A stretch of DNA of 42,326 nt from positions 1 through 42,326 of the forward strand of contig JADGDY010000017.1 of NCBI GenBank assembly GCA_016744655.1, given 5' to 3'. The notes under the pieces were generated by a model. That model was given only the letters and a program-made list of their open reading frames with translations. It was not told where the DNA came from and made no database searches. Below are positions 27,448 to 35,882 of this stretch, one piece after another. Every line of letters begins with the position of its first letter. Positions within the stretch are counted from its first letter, which is position 1. The stretch is from Bacteroidales bacterium. GTDB lineage: Bacteria > Bacteroidota > Bacteroidia > Bacteroidales > UBA12170. Made by a program: the position numbers and the translations under genes.

Positions 27448-29448
27448 TTAATCGAAAAGAGAATTTAAAATATCTTCTTCAACTAAATTTGGTATCGTTA
27501 CATTTAGACCTGGTGTACGATTCATCTCGCGTTTTATTGCAAAAACAGCTTCCTTGTTTCTTGCCCAACTGCGACGAGCAATGCCATTGTTCACATCATA
27601 AAACAAGGTTTTCTTTAGTCGTGTTTCTGCTTCTGGACTTCCATCGAGTAACATTCCAAATCCACCATTGGTAACTTCACCCCAACCTACGCCTCCTCCA
27701 TTATGAATAGAAACCCAAGTTGCACCTCTAAAACTATCGCCAATAACATTCTGGATGGCCATATCTGCAGTAAACTTACTTCCATCATAAATGTTTGATG
27801 TTTCTCTATATGGCGAATCCGTTCCGCTAACATCATGGTGGTCTCTACCTAAAACCACAGGTCCAATTTTATTTGCTGAGATAGCATCGTTAAAAGCTTG
27901 AGCTATTTTCGCACGACCTTCAGCATCGGCATATAATATTCTTGCTTGCGAACCCACTACCATTTTATTTTTCTTGGCATCTTTAATCCAGGTGATATTG
28001 TCTTGCATTTGCAATTGAATTTCTTCAGGAGAATTTTCCATTATCTCTAGTAATACTTGCATGGCAATTTCATCGGTTTGGTCTAAATCTTCGGCTTTTC
28101 CCGAAGTACAAACCCATCGAAATGGCCCAAAACCATAATCGAAACACATGGGGCCTAAAATATCTTGCACATAAGATTTATATCTAAAATCGATTCCATT
28201 TTCGGCCATTATATCGGCTCCAGCTCTCGAAGCTTCCAGTAAAAAAGCATTTCCATAATCAAAGAAATAAGTCCCTTTTGCAGCGTGGTTATTTATAGAA
28301 GCAGCATGACGATTTAAACTGGCTTGTACTTTTTGTTTGAAAACTTTTGGGTCCTCTCCAATCAACCTGTTCGATTCTTCATAAGTAGTATCAACAGGAT
28401 AATATCCACCTGTCCAAGGGATATGCAATGAAGTTTGGTCGGAGCCCACATGAATAAAGATTTCTTTTTCATCAAAACGCTCCCATACCTCTACAATATT
28501 GCCAATATAGGCTATTGAAACCACCTCTTTGTTTTCTTGAGCCTGATTTACACGAATGATTAACTCATCCATAGAATCTATCAATACATCTACCCATCCT
28601 TGTTCATAACGTTTGGTTGCCGCTTTTGGATTTACTTCAGCTGCAATGGTAATGCATCCTGCTATGTTTCCAGCTTTAGGTTGTGCACCACTCATTCCAC
28701 CCAAACCAGCAGTTAGGAAAATTTTTCCGGCAGGAGTTTCACCCTTTTTTAAAATTTTGCGAAAGGCATTCATCACTGTAATGGTGGTTCCATGTACTAT
28801 TCCCTGAGGACCAATATACATAAATGAACCTGCTGTCATTTGCCCATATTGTGTAACTCCCAATGCATTAAACTTTTCCCAATCATCGGGTTTTGAATAA
28901 TTAGGTATCATCATTCCGTTTGTGACCACTACCCGAGGTGCTTCTTTTTGTGAAGGAAACAAACCCATTGGATGCCCAGAATAGATATTCAATGTTTGTT
29001 CATCAGTCATATTTGCCAAATATTGCATGCTCAATAAATATTGGCCCCAATTTTGAAATACGGCTCCGTTTCCACCATAGGTAATTAGCTCTTCGGGATG
29101 TTGAGCTACAGCGGGGTCTAGATTGTTTTGAATCATCAACATAATAGCTGCAGCTTGCGACGATTTAGCAGGATACTCATCAATTGACCTTGCAAATATC
29201 TTATAATTAGGCTTGAATCGATGCATATAAATACGACCATAATTCATCAATTCCTGTGCAAATTCTACAGATAATTCTTCATGCCATTCAGCGGGAAAAT
29301 ATCGTAAAGCATTACGAATCGCCAGTATTTTCTCATCTTTTGAGAGAATGTCTTTTCTCTTAGGTGCTCTATTTGCGTTCTTAGGATAAGATTTTTTATT
29401 CGGTAATTCGTTTGGTATTCCTTGAAGTATTTGCTCTTTAAATGTCAT
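27448..29448 (-). CDS. hutU: Urocanate hydratase, long form
   Basis: A 666-residue enzyme converting urocanate to 4-imidazolone-5-propionate, the second step of histidine breakdown, using tightly bound NAD+. Family segments seen are QNWGQYLLSMQYLANMTDEQ, YSGHPMGLFPS, the glycine-rich TAGLGGMSGAQPKAG, FGPFRWVCTSGKAEDLDQTD, and GRDHHDVSGTDSPYRET. Common proteobacterial enzymes have about 555 residues; the extra ~110 match the longer form common in Bacteroidota and in animals. First gene of a hutU-hutG unit. hutH and hutI are not in the window. A -7 element lies on the minus strand at 29517-29510. Confidence 0.95.
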   Translation of the reverse strand: MTFKEQILQGIPNELPNKKSYPKNANRAPKRKDILSKDEKILAIRNALRYFPAEWHEELSVEFAQELMNYGRIYMHRFKPNYKIFARSIDEYPAKSSQAAAIMLMIQNNLDPAVAQHPEELITYGGNGAVFQNWGQYLLSMQYLANMTDEQTLNIYSGHPMGLFPSQKEAPRVVVTNGMMIPNYSKPDDWEKFNALGVTQYGQMTAGSFMYIGPQGIVHGTTITVMNAFRKILKKGETPAGKIFLTAGLGGMSGAQPKAGNIAGCITIAAEVNPKAATKRYEQGWVDVLIDSMDELIIRVNQAQENKEVVSIAYIGNIVEVWERFDEKEIFIHVGSDQTSLHIPWTGGYYPVDTTYEESNRLIGEDPKVFKQKVQASLNRHAASINNHAAKGTYFFDYGNAFLLEASRAGADIMAENGIDFRYKSYVQDILGPMCFDYGFGPFRWVCTSGKAEDLDQTDEIAMQVLLEIMENSPEEIQLQMQDNITWIKDAKKNKMVVGSQARILYADAEGRAKIAQAFNDAISANKIGPVVLGRDHHDVSGTDSPYRETSNIYDGSKFTADMAIQNVIGDSFRGATWVSIHNGGGVGWGEVTNGGFGMLLDGSPEAETRLKKTLFYDVNNGIARRSWARNKEAVFAIKREMNRTPGLNVTIPNLVEEDILNSLFD

Positions 29449-29509
29449 TTTCTATTATTTTAGTGGATGATTATATCCTGATATTTCCTTTTCTGTTTTA
29501 AAGTCTCTG

Positions 29510-29552
29510 CAAATTTATACTTACTTTTGATGCGTAATAAGACTATTATTAC
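29510..29552. promoter_or_regulatory. Divergent hutU/LysR control region with palindrome
   Basis: On the minus strand TAAATTTG (29517-29510) fits the -7 element of hutU; on the plus strand TACTTTTG (29522-29529) fits that of the LysR gene. A perfect inverted repeat GTAATAA-N5-TTATTAC (29534-29552) lies just downstream of the LysR -7 element and about 17-35 bp upstream of the hutU one. This is a natural site for the LysR protein to repress itself and control hutU. Confidence 0.6.
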
Positions 29553-29567
29553 TATCAATTAATAACT

Positions 29568-30458
29568 ATGAGTAATCAATTAGAGCTTAGACACTATAAA
29601 TATTTTCTAGCTGTGGCTAAGGAATTGCACTTTAGAAAAGCAGCCGAAACTTTGTTTATTTCACAACCTGGACTAAGTCGTCAAATTAAACAGATGGAAG
29701 ACGAGTTGGGAATTAAATTGTTTGAAAGACATAATAGAAAGGTGGAACTCACCAAAGCGGGTTCATTTTTACAGAGAGAATTGATAAGTAATTTCGAACG
29801 ATTTGATGATATTTTAAAACAAACGAAACTGATAAATGATGGAATAGAAGGAAACTTAAAGCTGGCTTATGTTGGTTCTGCCATGCAAAAATTGATTCCT
29901 GAACTTTTGTTGAAATTTAGAGAAACCAATCCTAATGTTCTCATTCACTTAACAGAAGTTGACAACTTGAGACAAATACAAGCATTACTCAATCAGGAAA
30001 TCGATATAGGATTTGTGCGCTTGGAACGTGTTCCAAAAGGATTAGAAATCCATTCTGTTATTGAAGAAACTTTCTCATTGGTATTACCCAAAAACCACCC
30101 AATAAACGCCACAAATTTTAAAGATTTATCACAATTAAAAGATGAACATTTTATCATGTTTGATAAAGCATATAGCGAGTCGTATTATGAAAAAGTTATG
30201 CAGATTTTTGATGACAGTAATTTCTTTCCCACCATATTACATTCATCGGTTAATGCGAGTTCAATTTATAGATTGGTGGAAAACAACTTTGGTATTTCTA
30301 TAGTTCCCACATCGCTCCAGCATGGATATAATCTAAATGTTAAGTTTATTGAGTTGAATAGTATTCGGCAGCGAACCACATTAAAAGTGGTGTGGAGTAG
30401 TAATAATTCAAACCCTATTTTAGATTGTTTTTTGAATACCTTAAAGTCTATTAAATAA
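29568..30458 (+). CDS. LysR-family transcriptional regulator, likely of hut genes
   Basis: A 296-residue LysR-type regulator. The winged helix-turn-helix (about 1-66) reads LELRHYKYFLAVAKELHFRKAA then LFISQPGLSRQIKQMEDELG and LFERHNRKVELTKAG. A linker helix leads into the two-lobed effector domain (about 93-290; GNLKLAYVGSAMQKLIPELL, EIDIGFVR, FGISIVPTSL). Divergent transcription from hutU with a shared palindrome suggests it senses urocanate or another pathway intermediate; in other phyla hut genes are usually under HutC, so this is inference. Confidence 0.9.
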   Translation: MSNQLELRHYKYFLAVAKELHFRKAAETLFISQPGLSRQIKQMEDELGIKLFERHNRKVELTKAGSFLQRELISNFERFDDILKQTKLINDGIEGNLKLAYVGSAMQKLIPELLLKFRETNPNVLIHLTEVDNLRQIQALLNQEIDIGFVRLERVPKGLEIHSVIEETFSLVLPKNHPINATNFKDLSQLKDEHFIMFDKAYSESYYEKVMQIFDDSNFFPTILHSSVNASSIYRLVENNFGISIVPTSLQHGYNLNVKFIELNSIRQRTTLKVVWSSNNSNPILDCFLNTLKSIK

Positions 30459-30553
30459 CCAGGGCAAACGCATCTAAATATGCAAAACCTTCAAGCTGCT
30501 TGGATTTCAGTAAAATAGGAATCGGGTATTCCTATGGAAGTATAAATTTTCTT

Positions 30554-30611
30554 CTTTGTGAAACTTTGTGTAATAGCTGTACCACAAAGGAACACAGAGG
30601 ATTTCACAAAG
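30554..30611 (-). repeat. Dispersed CTTTGTG-type repeat, copy B
   Basis: The reverse complement of 30569-30611 matches copy A at 3918-3960 in 40 of 43 bases by eye. This copy is itself hairpin-like: CTTTGTG/CACAAAG around a 12-base loop (30564-30589), flanked by CTTTGTGAAA (30554-30563) and TTTCACAAAG (30602-30611). Confidence 0.75.
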
Positions 30612-30683
30612 AGCCACCAAAAAATAAGATGTGTTTACGCTGATAAATCCTTGAAAACTAATGCTCCTTTTTATAATTTATAG

Positions 30684-30691
30684 TAAATTTG
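30684..30691 (+). promoter_or_regulatory. -7 element of GH9 gene promoter
   Basis: TAAATTTG matches TAnnTTTG, 55 bp before the ATG at 30747. No TTG at ideal spacing. Confidence 0.4.
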
Positions 30692-30746
30692 ACGAGCTTA
30701 AAATCTTTACAATAAGCGAACTACTATAAAAACTAAATACACTACT

Positions 30747-32447
30747 ATGAAAAAGACAGCTTTTCTCAGCTTTATTCTTGCATTTGCACTTTTTGCTTGC
30801 AATTGTCCTCAACCTACAGAAACTACTATTAGCGATAACATTAGAATCAATCAATTAGGATATTATCCTAACTCTGTAAAACAATTTATCCTAGCTGACG
30901 TGGAGGGTAAAAAAATCGAAATCATTAATTCAGAAAAAGAAGTGGTTTTCACAGGCAAGCTGATAAAAAAAGGAAAATGGGATAAATCTGGTGAAGAAGT
31001 GATGCTGGGTGATTTTTCAGAGCTTACTAAACAAGGTGAGTTCTCCATACTAGTGGATGGGGAAATTGCTTCTTATCCTTTCGAAATCAAAGAAAACCTC
31101 TATAAAGATGCGCTCCATGCCGCAGTAAAAAGCTATTATTTCCAAAGAGCATCTATGGCAATTGATGAAAAACATGGTGGCCAATTTGCTAGAGCTACTG
31201 GTCATGCTGACGATGACTGTGCCTTTCATCCTTCTACAGGAAAAACAGAAGGAAGCCTAAATGGAAATGGAGGATGGTACGATGCTGGAGATTATGGCAA
31301 ATATATTGTAAATGCAGCACTCTCGACTGGGCAAATGTTATTGTTAGCTGAGCAATATCCAGAAGCCATAAAAGATGGTGATTTGAATATTCCTGAGAGC
31401 GGAAATGCAAAAAGCGATTTGTTGGACGAGTTAAAATACGAGCTAGATTGGATAATGACTATGCAAGATGAAGATGGCGGAGTTTATCATAAACTCACAG
31501 CCTTAGGTTTTAGCGGATTTATTATGCCTGCTGATTACGATTTAGAGCGTTGGGTGATAGGCAAAGCAACTGCTGCTACTTTAAACTTTGCTGCTGTTTT
31601 GGCTCAAGCTTCTCGAATTTACGAAAACTCTTATCCTGACTGGTCTGCACAAGCTTTAACCTCCTCAAAAAAAGCTTGGGAATGGGCCGTTGCCAATGAC
31701 AATATAGCTTATAGCAACCCGAAAGATGTAAGCACAGGCGCTTATGATGATGATGTATTTGAAGATGATTTTTATTGGGCAGCAGCTGAATTATTTATCA
31801 CCACTAAAGAACAAAAATACTTAGATTACCTCATCAAAAATCCTCAAGAATACCAGCACCAATTGACCAATTCTTGGAAGTTCTTTATTAGAAATAATGG
31901 TTTTCATTCTTTAATAGAAAATGCGGACTTATTAAACAAAGAGCTGGCCATTCAGCTAAAGCAAGACCATTTAAAATTAGCGGATGGTATTTTATCTCAA
32001 ATCGAAAACAATCCATATCATGTGGCTTTAGAGCAATACGAGTGGGGAAGCAATAGTGATGTTTTAAATCAAGCCATGATTTTATGTGTGGCTCATCGTA
32101 TTTCTGGAGAAGGAAAATACCTAGAAGGCGCAGAACAAATCAACGATTATATCTTAGGAAAAAATGCTACAGGCTATAGTTTCTTAACTGGATTTGGAAC
32201 TAAACAGGTAATGCATCCACACCATAGACCAACAGAAGCAGATGGTATAGTTGAGCCAATTCCTGGTTTTATAATTGGAGGACCAAACCACCATCGTCAA
32301 GACAAGTCACAAGTAACCTATACTTCAGAATTTCCAGCACAGGCTTTCGAAGATGTGGTGGAATCCTATGCTTCAAATGAAGTTTGTATCAACTGGAATG
32401 CTCCAGCGGTTTATGTTTTGGCTTATATTCAAGAGAATAGGAAATAA
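30747..32447 (+). CDS. Glycoside hydrolase family 9 lipoprotein (endoglucanase-like)
   Basis: A 566-residue lipoprotein with lipobox LFAC (Cys18). An N-terminal Ig-like CelD_N domain (about 30-112, INQLGYYPNSVKQFI) precedes the GH9 (alpha/alpha)6 barrel (about 118-560). Catalytic segments are present: GGWYDAGDYGKY with the paired Asp, the HPHHRP histidine motif, and YASNEVCINWNAP with the acid Glu. GH9 enzymes cut beta-1,4-glucans or, in some subfamilies, beta-glucosidic links of oligosaccharides. No carbohydrate-binding module, SusC/SusD pair or other hydrolase is adjacent, so the substrate is open. The stop is 12 bp from the end of the convergent LuxE-like gene. Confidence 0.93.
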   Translation: MKKTAFLSFILAFALFACNCPQPTETTISDNIRINQLGYYPNSVKQFILADVEGKKIEIINSEKEVVFTGKLIKKGKWDKSGEEVMLGDFSELTKQGEFSILVDGEIASYPFEIKENLYKDALHAAVKSYYFQRASMAIDEKHGGQFARATGHADDDCAFHPSTGKTEGSLNGNGGWYDAGDYGKYIVNAALSTGQMLLLAEQYPEAIKDGDLNIPESGNAKSDLLDELKYELDWIMTMQDEDGGVYHKLTALGFSGFIMPADYDLERWVIGKATAATLNFAAVLAQASRIYENSYPDWSAQALTSSKKAWEWAVANDNIAYSNPKDVSTGAYDDDVFEDDFYWAAAELFITTKEQKYLDYLIKNPQEYQHQLTNSWKFFIRNNGFHSLIENADLLNKELAIQLKQDHLKLADGILSQIENNPYHVALEQYEWGSNSDVLNQAMILCVAHRISGEGKYLEGAEQINDYILGKNATGYSFLTGFGTKQVMHPHHRPTEADGIVEPIPGFIIGGPNHHRQDKSQVTYTSEFPAQAFEDVVESYASNEVCINWNAPAVYVLAYIQENRK

Positions 32448-32459
32448 AATACACTATTT

Positions 32460-33437
32460 CTAAGCTATCAATAAATTACATCCTCTAACATCGCTATTAT
32501 CGAAACGGCCTAGAATTTGAAATTCGTTTGGACCTGTTATTTTGCCTAAATCTTTAGTGGCTAAAAAGCTTACAGAATTGATGTTGGCTAAATCGATAAT
32601 ATTAATGGCACCACTTTTTCCATCCTCTAAAAGGCTCAATGGGTCATTCACATCTCTTATCATTATTTTCATCCATGGTGGACAATTAAATATACCATCT
32701 CCTTTACTGTAGGCTTGGCTTAAAAGTTCTGTCATTCCATACTCAGAATGTATTTTGCTCACTCCAAAACCCTTGCCAATCAACTCGTGCAACTCCTCTC
32801 TTACCATTTCTTTTCTTCGGCCTTTCATTCCTCCAGTTTCCATAATGGTTAAGTCTGGGAAATTGAAGTTTTGCATTTCCACCAAGTCCAATAAGGCATA
32901 GCTCACGCCCAGTAACATGACTTTCTTATTGCTGGTTTTGAGTTGATTTAATTTCTCAATAATCTTAGAATAATCGTTAAGGTAGAATCCACTATCTTGA
33001 TGTTTAGATAGTTTAATGAGATGGTCGGCCATATAGACCAAACTACTGTCTCCATTTTCCAAGTAACTAGGTAGCAAGGCCAAGAAAATATAATCGGAAA
33101 TGGGGCCGTAGAAATACTCAAATCCTTTAATAAAACTCTCCTCATAAACTTTAGCAGATTTCACAAAATGCTGACTCCTCTGCATGCCTGTGGTTCCAGA
33201 GCTTTTAAACACCAATTCAGCATTATCTTTTTCGGCTAACACCTTATAATCCTTAAAAAACTCAATGGGCATAAAAGGGATATCATTAAGTTGATTAACA
33301 TGACGTACTGAAATATTAAGGGCATCCACAAAAGAACGATATACAGGGATTTCTGCATATTGTTTATGAAAAATCTGTAAGCTTAGCTTTTCAAATTCTT
33401 CAGGTTGATGATGATTAAAAAGAATATCGTTTTCCAT
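32460..33437 (-). CDS. LuxE/PaaK-like acyl-activating enzyme
   Basis: A 325-residue protein of the LuxE (PF04443-type) adenylate-forming group. Key segments are IPFMPIEFFKDYKV near residue 55, the nucleotide-binding loop FKSSGTTGMQRSQHFV, LGVSYALLDLVE, METGGMKGRRKEMVREELHELI, and SEYGMTELLSQAYSKG. Bacterial LuxE activates fatty acids as acyl-AMP for luciferase aldehyde, but no luxC, luxD or luxAB is present, so bioluminescence is not implied. Relatives in Bacteroidota are orphan acyl-protein synthetases or part of lipid or pigment pathways. The upstream leader is unusually structured (33493-33676). Confidence 0.82.
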   Translation of the reverse strand: MENDILFNHHQPEEFEKLSLQIFHKQYAEIPVYRSFVDALNISVRHVNQLNDIPFMPIEFFKDYKVLAEKDNAELVFKSSGTTGMQRSQHFVKSAKVYEESFIKGFEYFYGPISDYIFLALLPSYLENGDSSLVYMADHLIKLSKHQDSGFYLNDYSKIIEKLNQLKTSNKKVMLLGVSYALLDLVEMQNFNFPDLTIMETGGMKGRRKEMVREELHELIGKGFGVSKIHSEYGMTELLSQAYSKGDGIFNCPPWMKIMIRDVNDPLSLLEDGKSGAINIIDLANINSVSFLATKDLGKITGPNEFQILGRFDNSDVRGCNLLIA

Positions 33438-33492
33438 GAGCCTGCAAAAATAAACAGAAAGATTTTAATAACCGAACGGAGGTTATTGGCAC

Positions 33493-33676
33493 AAAAAAAT
33501 CCCGAAGGAAAAAACCAACGGGATTATAACATTTATTGGTTAGTTGATTATGATGCATGTTGTGCGAATGCACCTGAAAGAGAGTTTGTGCAAATCCCTT
33601 TCTCCTATAATATGTTACGCTCTCTAATTATAAAATACCTTGAAATCTGGAGGTATTTGGTGCTTAGACCTAAGCA
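33493..33676 (-). ncRNA. Structured leader RNA with terminator (riboswitch/attenuator candidate)
   Basis: Read on the minus strand, this ~180-base segment can form: P1 AAGCACC (33665-33659) with GGTGCATT (33574-33567), one bulge; P2 AAATACCT/AGGTATTT, 8 perfect pairs (33658-33633), directly abutting P1; P3 AGAGAG/CTCTCT (33625-33620 with 33584-33579) closing a large loop. Then comes a terminator, AATCCCG/CGGGATT plus a 7-T run (33525-33493), 55 bases before the LuxE-like ATG. The P3 loop holds GGGATT (33598-33593), complementary to the terminator's 5' arm, so a competing antiterminator pairing is possible. A 16-bp perfect palindrome (33661-33676) marks the 5' side. I recognise no known riboswitch; an independent small RNA is the alternative. 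Confidence 0.45.
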
Positions 33677-33787
33677 AAGTAAAAAAGGTTGTCTCTAATA
33701 CGTAATTTATTTTGAAAGAACTATTCTAAATTAAGATATTGGTCAATATTTTTGGGTTTTAAAGAATCTTAGTCCTTCTTTTATTCC

Positions 33788-33795
33788 TATCTTTG
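33788..33795 (+). promoter_or_regulatory. -7 element of the pta operon promoter
   Basis: TATCTTTG matches TAnnTTTG. It lies 65 bp before the pta ATG. TTAG about 16 bases upstream is a weak -33 candidate. Confidence 0.5.
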
Positions 33796-33860
33796 CCTGC
33801 GATTAAAAAGAGTTATAATCGCTTAACTACTAATGTATTAGGACTTAAACAAACCAAGGT

Positions 33861-34865
33861 ATGAATTTTATAGAAGGGCTTAGAGAAGAAGCCAAAAAGA
33901 ACATCCAAAAAATAGTGCTCCCAGAAGGCAACGAAGAAAGAACTTTAGAAGCAGCTGACTTTGCCTTAACGAACAATATTGCCAATATTATTTTATTAGG
34001 TAATCCAACCGAAATAAAAGAAATTGCTCAAAAAAACAATCTAAAGAATATAGATAAAGCACAAATTATTGATCCAAATAATTTTGATGCTTTTGAAAAA
34101 TATGTTGGTTTGCTTTTAGAGATCAGAGGAAAGAAGATAAAAAGCAGAGAAGATGCTGAAAAACTAGTTCGCAATCCATTATACCTTGCTACCCTTTTGG
34201 TAAAAAGCGGAGCAGCTGATGGAGAAGTAGCTGGAGCTGAAAATTCTACTGGTGATGTATTACGTCCTGCATTTCAAATAGTGAAAACACTGCCTGGTAT
34301 TTCTGTGGTAAGTGGCGCTTTCTTTATGGTTTTCGACAATAAAAAAATTGGAGACAATGGCATTATCACTTTTGCAGATTGTGCAGTTCATCCTAACCCT
34401 ACAGCTAGCGAATTGGCAGAAATTGCAGTTGCTAGTGCTCGTACCACTAAAGCAATTGCTGGACTAGATCCTAGAGTAGCACTTTTAAGTTTCTCAACTA
34501 AGGGTAGTGCCAAGCACGAAATGGTAGATAAAGTAGTAGAAGCTACAGCCATAGCACAGAAAATGGCGCCAGAGTTTAAAATTGATGGCGAGTTACAAGC
34601 AGATGCAGCTATCATTCCTGGTATTGGAAGTAAAAAAGCTCCTGACAGTGAAATTGCTGGAAGAGCAAATGTATTGGTATTCCCAACATTAGAGGTAGGA
34701 AATATCACCTATAAATTGGTACAGCGTTTAGCCGGAGCAGAGGCAGTAGGTCCGGTATTACAAGGAATGGCAGCACCAATTAACGATTTAAGTAGAGGAT
34801 GCTCTGCTGATGATATCATCAACATGATTGCGATTACCTCTTTACAAGCGGCAGACAAGTTTTAA
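33861..34865 (+). CDS. pta: Phosphate acetyltransferase (short form)
   Basis: A 334-residue transferase interconverting acetyl-CoA and acetyl phosphate. Family segments include KIVLPEGNEERTLEAA at the start, GAENSTGDVLRPAFQIVKT, VALLSFSTKGSA, FPTLEVGNITYKLVQRLAGA, and LQGMAAPINDLSRGCS near the end. The length is that of the catalytic domain alone, without the N-terminal regulatory domains of enterobacterial Pta. First gene of a three-gene operon with a dehydrogenase and acetate kinase; gaps are 32 and 13 bp. Phosphotransbutyrylase is the main alternative, but the C-terminal motif fits Pta. Confidence 0.93.
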   Translation: MNFIEGLREEAKKNIQKIVLPEGNEERTLEAADFALTNNIANIILLGNPTEIKEIAQKNNLKNIDKAQIIDPNNFDAFEKYVGLLLEIRGKKIKSREDAEKLVRNPLYLATLLVKSGAADGEVAGAENSTGDVLRPAFQIVKTLPGISVVSGAFFMVFDNKKIGDNGIITFADCAVHPNPTASELAEIAVASARTTKAIAGLDPRVALLSFSTKGSAKHEMVDKVVEATAIAQKMAPEFKIDGELQADAAIIPGIGSKKAPDSEIAGRANVLVFPTLEVGNITYKLVQRLAGAEAVGPVLQGMAAPINDLSRGCSADDIINMIAITSLQAADKF

Positions 34866-34897
34866 TAAACACATATAAAACATATAAATATTTTTCA

Positions 34898-35869
34898 ATG
34901 GCTGAAACATTAGCAGATTTTGCATTAGGCAAAAAGATTGTACAAGAAGGAAGCCTTCAAAAGGTTGGAGTTGTTGGAGCCGGAACCACCGGACAACAAA
35001 TTATTCGTCTTGTAAGTAAAGCCGGTATCGACGTCGTTTTCGTTGATATTAGCGAAGAGAGAGTTCAACAAATTTTTGAAGCTCTAGATAAGCAATTGGA
35101 TGAAAAAATAAACCGCTGGGGATTAACAGCGGGAGAGAAAAGAGCAATGTTGAGCCGTATACAGGGTTCAAGCGATTTCTCCATCCTTAAAGGAAGTAAT
35201 GTAGTTATAGAAACTATTCACTCTAAGAAAAAAGGAACTAGCCTTGATATTAGAAGAGATGTTTTTAAGAAGATAGAAGCCGTGGTTGATGAGAAAACAA
35301 CGATTGTATCTAATACTGCTACATTGAATATTTCTGAGATTTCTGATGTTCTCGATCGTCCTGAAAGAGCAATGGGATTACATTTTATTCTTCCTGTTGA
35401 CGAGGTGAAAATAGTAGAAGCAGTAAGAACTATTAAAACTGATGATAGAAGCTACGATTGCATCATGAAGTTCATCAGAATGGTAGGTAAAGAAATGGTA
35501 GAAGTACAAGAGTCTCCTGGTAATATCAGTACTCGTATGATTGTTCCATTGATAAACGAAGCATGTAGCATTCTTTTAGAAGGAGTGGCTTCTGTTCCAG
35601 ATATCGATAGAACTATTAAGCATACCACAGGTTATCAAACTGGACCTTTCGAATTGGCTGATAATATGGGCCTCGACAAAGTGTTAAAATGGATGGATAA
35701 TCTATATAGCGAATTTGGTGAAATCAGATACAAGCCTTCTCCAATTATCAAGCGATTGGTGAGAGCAGGTATGGTTGGCAGAACATCTGGAGAAGGATTT
35801 TATTCTTATCCTGATGGTAAGCGTACGCCAAAACAAGGAGATATTCAGCATTTAGGTCGCATTTCATAA
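34898..35869 (+). CDS. 3-hydroxyacyl-CoA (3-hydroxybutyryl-CoA) dehydrogenase family
   Basis: A 323-residue NAD(P)-dependent dehydrogenase. The Rossmann motif is VGVVGAGTTGQQI (about residues 23-35), with TTGQQ in place of the usual xMGxG. The catalytic His lies in MGLHFILPVDEVKIVEAV, with the partner Glu in VEAV. The C-terminal helical domain has STRMIVPLINEACSILLEG, TTGYQTGPFELADNMGLDKVL and SGEGFYSY, all typical of the family. It is longer than the usual ~285 residues by an N-terminal ~20 and a C-terminal ~15. The gene lies between pta and ackA, an uncommon place. It would interconvert acetoacetyl-CoA and 3-hydroxybutyryl-CoA; the true substrate is inferred. Confidence 0.88.
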   Translation: MAETLADFALGKKIVQEGSLQKVGVVGAGTTGQQIIRLVSKAGIDVVFVDISEERVQQIFEALDKQLDEKINRWGLTAGEKRAMLSRIQGSSDFSILKGSNVVIETIHSKKKGTSLDIRRDVFKKIEAVVDEKTTIVSNTATLNISEISDVLDRPERAMGLHFILPVDEVKIVEAVRTIKTDDRSYDCIMKFIRMVGKEMVEVQESPGNISTRMIVPLINEACSILLEGVASVPDIDRTIKHTTGYQTGPFELADNMGLDKVLKWMDNLYSEFGEIRYKPSPIIKRLVRAGMVGRTSGEGFYSYPDGKRTPKQGDIQHLGRIS

Positions 35870-35882
35870 AAAATCTAGGAAA

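Noticed and set aside
32460..33437. Bioluminescence (lux) gene
   Set aside because: No luxA, B, C or D nearby; LuxE-like proteins occur widely without luciferase.
33519..33562. Leader peptide starting ATGCATCAT on the minus strand before the terminator
   Set aside because: Only two His codons in a row and no codon run typical of amino-acid attenuation; the downstream gene is not a biosynthetic amino-acid gene.
33493..33676. 6S RNA or SRP RNA
   Set aside because: The length suits 6S RNA, but the 5' and 3' ends do not form a closing stem around a central bubble; SRP motifs are absent.
33405..33698. 97-residue plus-strand ORF across the LuxE-like leader
   Set aside because: It is antisense to a terminator, two stems and the LuxE start; its sequence is explained by that structure.
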